DNA of 64,000 nt from Lumnitzera littorea (lineage: Eukaryota; Streptophyta; Magnoliopsida; Myrtales; Combretaceae). Below the pieces are notes generated by a model that was not told the DNA's origin, searched no databases, and worked only from the letters and a program-made list of their open reading frames with translations. The translations under genes and the position numbers were made by a program. Position 1 is the stretch's first letter. Each line of letters opens with the position of its first letter. Location: assembly GCA_024138015.1 (NCBI GenBank), contig JAMXBB010000007.1:88592703-88656702 (forward strand), in the 5' to 3' direction. Of this stretch, positions 59,101 through 64,000 are shown piece by piece.

Positions 59101-60181
59101 CGTCGATTCGGGCATTAAGTAACCATGTATCCGAATCCTTGGCACTTAAAGTACTTGATTTGGCTTGTCTTCCTGCCAGATCCTTAACCCTTCTCATAAG
59201 TTCGAGTCGGCACTTCACCATCAGGTCGATTTTCCTGCTCGACTCTTACATCAACCTTTCTACTCGACTAAGCTCGGTGACTTGTTATCCTGGTCGACTA
59301 GTCGGCATCCTTATTGGTACTCAGCTCCTTCTTTGCCTCTCTACATATTGGCCAATCCTAATAGCTTCATCCATTGTGTCAAATCGTTAGAGCTCTACAA
59401 TGTCCCGAATGTCTCCCCTCAACCTGGTAATGAATCTTGAGATTATTCGAGCTAATGGTTCCTCCTCTTCGCAATACATCATAAGCATTTAAAATTCTTG
59501 AACATACTCGTCAATAGTTCGACCTCCTTGTCTTAACTCTAAAAGCCGAGTAAAAGTGTCTTAGAGATAGGTTTCCGGCATGAATTTGTTTTGGAGTATC
59601 CTCTTCATCTTTGGCCAAGTATTAATCTCTTAATACTCCTCTCATCTTCTTATGGCCTGAAAAATCTTTCACCACATGGCGGCATATCCAGAGAACTCAA
59701 CAGTAGCAGTTCTCAATTTCTCATAATCCTCATATTAATAGTAATCAAACATATGCTCCACCTTCTCTTCCTAATTCAAATACTCATCAACATTCCCAGA
59801 TCCATTGAAACTCGAAATCCAAAGCTTTATATGGTCAAATGCTCTAGGGATTTGTACACGTTCTTTCTCAAAATACTCTTCTTCCTCTTTATTAAGCTCT
59901 CTCAAGTCTATCCTTCGCCTTACTCATCTGCCAACTCCTCCACCTCTAACAGGTTAAGCTAGGTTCTAACCTCTAATAGGCTGAGCAGCTTGTGGAGTGT
60001 TTGCTATGGCCTTAGTGGTTCGGCAAGACAGTGTATAAACAGCTTAAGTCAGATCTATTAAGAGGTTAGCTACCTCATCAAGCCTTTCATCAGTGCTTCT
60101 AGGAGTTCCTTGAGACTGTCGTCCATGGTGGATAACTCCAATGTTATCACTAGTGCCAACATTCATACTTGGGTTTGTCAT
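59101..60181 (-). pseudogene. Element C gag
   Basis: The ATG at 60,181 opens MTNPSMNVGTSDNIGVIHHG. The gag core shows IKLWISSFNGSGNVDEYLN, EFSGYAAMWWKIFQAIRR, WPKMKRILQNKFMPE, LELRQGGRTIDEYVQEF and FITRLRGDIRDIVEL. A single zinc knuckle lies at about 59,160-59,105 (KYFKCQGFGYMVT, stop, CPNRR; first Cys lost to Tyr). Several stops show decay. Confidence 0.85.
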
Positions 60182-60339
60182 TTTTCCTCATAGATTCAAA
60201 ACTTAAACAAACATTCAAGAAATTAATAGTCAACAATATAGTAGTCAAATGAATACAGTAACTTACTCTATTTTACACACGTAAAACAGAGTATAGTAGA
60301 ACTTTAAGGAGAACTAACTACAGTTCACACAAAACCTCT

Positions 60340-60352
60340 GTTTTGATACCAA
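60340..60352 (-). other. Element C primer-binding site (initiator tRNA-Met type)
   Basis: On the minus strand TTGGTATCAAAAC lies two bases after the 5' LTR end TTCACAACA. It resembles TGGTATCAGAGC, with two or more substitutions. Confidence 0.75.
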
Positions 60353-60354
60353 GA

Positions 60355-61203
60355 TGTTGTGAACTATGACTAAGAACAGATAAAACCGATCCCTAGATGG
60401 GTCCAAGCTTGTAGAAAGCTCGAAAGAGGATTAATGGGGAAAGCGCGAAAGGGCAAAATGAAGAATGAAACAATAAGAAAAACCTATGAATAGTTCCAGA
60501 GGATATGACGCACTAATGGAACTTCCAAAGACTCGTGATACAATTTGATACGACGCACGAATTGGTCTGGTGAGGTTACTCACCACCTAACCTTACTTAA
60601 AGAAAAGGATAAGAGTGATAGGAAGAGTAAACAAACAATGTTTATGCAAGGAAGAAAAGTACTCAAAAGTGTATTAAGAATTATTTGATCTCCGTTATAA
60701 GTACAAGGGTATTTATACCCATAAGTTAGGGTAACTTGCATAAAAAGGAAAAAACAAAAAGGGCATATTCTAAGGAAGTAATGTACAAGATATAAAAAGA
60801 TAAAAATGAATATACAAGAAAACAATCATTGGTGTAATGGATTCTGCACATGATACTGCACATGTGGTAATGCTACATTGGTAAGATCATTAGAAGATGC
60901 AGACAAAAAGTACGGATAGATAGCTTGTCCGAGCAGGGATTGCTTAGTCAGTCTAGACTTTCTCTCTTAACTTCTTGGCAAGAAATATGCCGAGTAATTG
61001 GTCGGCTTGATGCTAGAAAGCAATCATCAACTCGACATACTACAGAAAAATGAGCAGTCATACGGCTCGGCATGAAGGGTAACTCGACAAGGAAGTACTC
61101 GGCCTCGACAGGTGTTGGTTGGAATAGAAGGATTTGTTGTGCTAACCTCTTTAGTCCTTGAGCTCAGCTATGGGTCAGAACTCCGGTAGCTTGATTCTCA
61201 TCA
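60355..61203 (-). repeat. Element C 5' LTR (right copy)
   Basis: It starts TGTTGTGAAC and ends GATTCTCATCA on the plus strand, followed by the TGAAG target copy. It is the partner of 54,907-55,753. Confidence 0.92.
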
Positions 61204-62305
61204 TGAAGGAAACCTAAAGTAGAGCTAAGGGAACAATGACCACTAGAAGTTAGTAAGCTAACAAAGTTTATCAAAGCTAATTAGTATTTCAAAGGAGAGA
61301 TGGAAAAACCAGTTGTAGTTGATGATTGACTGGCCTAAATTGAGCGAAGTTTTGAAGCTTTTTAAGTACCAAAAGTATAAAAGCTTTCATATGGAACTTT
61401 CTTACTGGAGTTTGGAGCATGAATATGGTAGGACTCAAAAGCACAGACTTTGCTAAGACCACTTACATGGCAGACATTCAAAGAAGAGCTTAAGAATGAA
61501 TATTTTCTTGTAAGTGTTCAAAATCAAATGACTAAGGAGTTAATGGGTTTGAAAAAGGGTACAAAAATTATGGTGTAGTATGAAACAGAGTTTAATCGAT
61601 TGATTCAATATGCACCACAATCATATAGATATAACCTAGAGCTTAAAAAAGATTTGTTTCTCAAAGAATTTAAGCCTACGATGAGATGTAAGCTTATGGA
61701 CTATGGTTTCAAAACCTATAATGAGGTGGCAAATAAGGTACATCTACTTGAAAATAATCGGATACTGATGCAATCAGAGTGGAGTGAGAGGTTCAATAGG
61801 ATGAATCGATTTAGGCCTACTTTCAAGAGATGTTTCTTAAGTGTTGGAAGTAGCAGTTCGAATTGAAAAGGAAAGAAGTTAGCTATGATGACTGGAGGAA
61901 TAGCATAATTGGACAAACGATTCAGTTTCTATGTTAAGAATGGAAATATTAAATGTTGGAAATGTAGAGACCAACACTATCCTCACCATTGTACACAATT
62001 GAAAGGAAAATGTTATCTATATGGAGATTAGAATCATATATGTAAAGAATGTCCAAGGATGAAGAATATGAAGTGTTATCGTCGCGGATGAGTTAGACAC
62101 TTTTCAAGATATTATACATAGTTTGGACCTAGAGTTAAGAATGCTGGAGGAGCAAATACTACAATGGTCCTTGCATGTGTTTTTGCATTGGAAAGTATGG
62201 ATGAAGATACTGAAGAATTTGACAAAATGATGGAGGAATATTTATGCGAGGGTTCAAATAATGATGATGATGGGACAGATGGAGGTGAACCAAGTTTAGT
62301 AACAG
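61204..62305 (+). pseudogene. Element B gag, C-terminal part with three knuckle boxes
   Basis: It continues the gag frame after element C: KPKVELREQ, stop, PLEVSKLTKFIKAN, then YFKGEMEKPVVVDD. The core follows (KGTKIMV, stop, YETEFNRLIQYAPQSYRYN, LKKDLFLKEFKPTMRCKL). Knuckles begin at about 61,954: CWKCRDQHYPHHC (CX2CX3HX4C, intact), then CYLYGD-stop-NHICKEC, then a degraded CYRRG-stop-VRHFSRYY. The tail is acidic (ESMDEDTEEFDKMMEEYL). It ends ...GTAACAG before GTATGT at 62,306. Stops show decay, but it is better preserved than in element A. Confidence 0.88.
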
Positions 62306-62453
62306 GTATGTATACTAACATTGACTACTAATTAATAGTCATAGCATAAGATATACTTAATGAGATAGTTATGTATGTTAAGTAGTACAGTAGTTAATAG
62401 AATTGTAATAAGTTCTTAAAACTTGTTAATAACTATGATAATAGTATAACAAG
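62306..62453 (+). other. Intron-like spacer between gag and protease in element B
   Basis: It starts with the same GTATGT donor in the same place as element A, has TACTAAT-type branch sites (about 62,312 and 62,325), and a possible acceptor AACAAG at 62,453. That acceptor does not keep the frame with VNINGRVAYALFDTGAS, so it has decayed or the true acceptor differs. Confidence 0.4.
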
Positions 62454-64000
62454 TCATGTGAACATAAACGGACGAGTTGCATATGCGTTATTTGATACCG
62501 GAGCTTCTCATTTGTTTATTGGTTAGGAGTTTGTGTTGAACCATGCAATTGAAGCAGTTGAAATGAGAACTACATATAGAATAAGAATCCCTACAAGAGA
62601 GCATATATCCACTCAAAAAGTAATAAATGACGGGCTAGTGACGATTCAAGAAAGGGGACTTCCAATTAAATTAATAGTGTTACCTATAAGTGGTTATGAT
62701 GTTATTTTGGAGATCGATTGGTTATCGAGGCATAAGGCGAAAGTAGATTGTCAAAGTAAGGCAATAATATTAGATGATGGAAGTATTGTATATACTGGTA
62801 AGATTGAAACTTGTGGTGTGAAGTTAGCTATCATTAAAGTAATTAAGGAAGAGAAAATAGACAATGAAGACTGGCAATAATGTTTGAATTTGCCTTAGAA
62901 GGAAAGAAGGAAAAGCTAAGTGTGTCAATAATACTAGTAGTTTGTGAATTTCCTAATGTATTTCTAAATGATTTTCCTAGTTTAGCACCATACAGGAAAT
63001 TGGATTTTACTCTTGAGTTAATTCCTGGAACTGAACCGATATCTAAAGCTCCATATAGGTTGTCATCAATGGAATTACAAGAATTAAAGAAATAGATACA
63101 AAAACTTTTGGGTAAAGGATTTATCAAACCAATTGTGTCACCTTGGGGAGCCCCTATGTTTTTTGTAAAGAAAAAGGATAGGACAATGAGACTGTACATC
63201 GATTATGGAGAACTCAACAAAGTAACAATTAAGAATAAGTGTCAATTATCAAGAATTGATGATTTGTTCGATTAGTTACATGGAGCTACGGTATTCTTAA
63301 GGATTAACTTAAGGTTAAGATACCATCAATTGAGGATTAAATTGGAAGATATACCAAAGATAGCATTCCATACACGGTACGGACATTATGAATTTGTGGT
63401 AATGCCATTTGGATTGACAAATGCACTCGCAGTTTTCATGGACTTAATGAATCGAATTTATCAACCTTATTTGGATAAATTTGTAGTGGTATTTATTGAT
63501 GATATCTTGATTTATTCAAAGATGAAAAAGGAACATGCTGATCATTTGAGGTTAGCATTACAGCAGTTGAGGGAAAATAAATTATATGGAAAATTGAGCA
63601 AATGTGATTTCTAGTTAGAAAAGATAGCGTTCTTGGGTCATATTATATCTAGTGAAGGAATTTCAGTAGATTTAGAAAAGGTTAAGGCTATAGCTAATTG
63701 GAAACAGCCTATTATAATTACAGAAATAAGAAGTTTTCTAGGAATGACTAGATATTATAAAAGGTTTATTAAGGATTTTTCAAAGATAGCACAATCCTTA
63801 ACTCAGTTAACTTAGAAAGATGTTAAGTATGAATGGACTGAGGAATGTGAATGAAGTTTCTAAGAGTTAAAAGATCGTTTGATCTCAGCTCTAATACTTA
63901 CCCTACCTAATCTAAGTAAGTCTTATTGTATTTATAGTGATGTCTCTCGAAATGGATTAAGATATGTTTTGATGCAAGATGGCAAAGTAATTGCTTCTAC
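62454..64000 (+). pseudogene. Element B pol: protease, RT and start of RNase H (cut by window edge)
   Basis: Protease: AYALFDTGASHLFIG (about 62,480-62,525), then GYDVILEIDWLSRHKAKVDC. RT: DFTLELIPGTEPISKAPYRL, GFIKPIVSPWGAPMFFVKKK, YHQLRIKL, HYEFVVMPFGLTNA and FIDDILIYSK (63,492; both catalytic Asp kept). The RT end has FLGMTRYYKRFIKDFSKIAQ. RNase H starts IYSDVSRNGL, keeping the Asp that element A has lost. Fewer disruptions than in A: scattered stops at expected Trp/Gln positions and a frame break near 62,880. The sequence runs off the right edge. Confidence 0.9.

Larger units (their letters stand above)
54907..61203 (-). mobile_element. Element C: Galadriel/CRM-like chromovirus nested in element B
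   Basis: This 6297-base element has LTRs of 847 and 849 bases (TGTTG...CATCA on the plus strand) and is transcribed leftwards. From right to left it shows a primer site, gag with one zinc knuckle, a protease with the DSGSCTNV active site, RT, RNase H and integrase. After the integrase C-terminus it stops without a recognisable chromodomain. The RT (SPYAVPVLLVSKKDG, VYFDDIFVYS) and protease types fit the Galadriel/CRM branch. Many stops make it inactive. The LTRs differ at many sites, but less than those of element A. Confidence 0.92.
51359..64000 (+). mobile_element. Element B: Tekay-like chromovirus of the same family, cut by the right edge
   Basis: It starts TGTGAGCCCC at 51,359 and carries LTR sequence to about 53,715, a remnant of the extra ORF, then gag, protease, reverse transcriptase and the start of RNase H, where the window ends. 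The 5' LTR end and primer site are missing, apparently deleted. Element C is inserted into its gag. The internal region is closely parallel to element A, including three zinc-knuckle boxes and the gag-protease spacer. Confidence 0.85.

Noticed and set aside
56011..59962. Plus-strand ORFs of 60-120 codons within element C
   Set aside because: They are antisense shadows of the minus-strand gag-pol.
1..64000. CRISPR arrays, bacterial operons, rRNA genes
   Set aside because: None seen; the window is plant nuclear DNA dominated by transposable elements.

Overview
The window is nuclear DNA from a flowering plant. It is strongly AT-rich and gene-poor, and it is built mostly from transposable elements in several layers. 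The plant assignment rests on an intron-containing gene for a plant Phox-type TPR-PB1 co-chaperone, plant chromovirus lineages (Tekay/Del-like and Galadriel/CRM-like), a PIF/Harbinger element with a NAM-associated second ORF, and a plant hAT transposase. I cannot name the species.

Left part (1-16,560). A minus-strand LTR runs off the left edge (1-3035). A solo LTR of the same family (3383-6338) has a perfect GTCAT target duplication. Both sit inside one decayed PIF/Harbinger transposase gene, whose pieces lie at 6762-6339 and 3382-3036, with its partner MYB/NAM-associated ORF at 8070-7250. Further right are simple repeats, a decayed hAT transposase (11,560-13,310), a foldback element (13,531-13,910), a 347-base tandem duplication, a possible tRNA-derived SINE and a roughly 33-base minisatellite.

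Gene island (18,400-31,700). The only confident host gene is a Phox1/Phox4-like gene on the minus strand (CDS 21,956-24,203, one 76-base coding intron). It probably also has one intron in each UTR. A 92-codon ORF with good start context (29,696-29,974) may be a small gene. The 18,960-19,920 stretch is GC-richer than its surroundings and I could not assign it. A hAT-type MITE with a diverged 8-base target duplication lies at 31,333-31,667.

Right part (34,300-64,000). Element A (34,304-47,535) is a complete but dead 13.2-kb Tekay-like chromovirus with LTRs of about 3.35 kb. Element B (51,359 to beyond the right edge) belongs to the same family. Element C (54,907-61,203, minus strand) is a 6.3-kb Galadriel/CRM-like element inserted into the gag gene of B; removing C with one target-site copy restores the gag frame.

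The most unusual signals are in the A/B family. There is an extra decayed reading frame of about 300 codons upstream of gag, with a remnant of its end in B. Both copies have a GTATGT-started spacer between gag and protease that behaves like an intron in A. Gag carries three consecutive zinc-knuckle boxes. Most in-frame stops sit where a Gln, Trp or Arg codon is expected, as cytosine deamination would produce. All lineage names and alignments were judged by eye; no database search was run.
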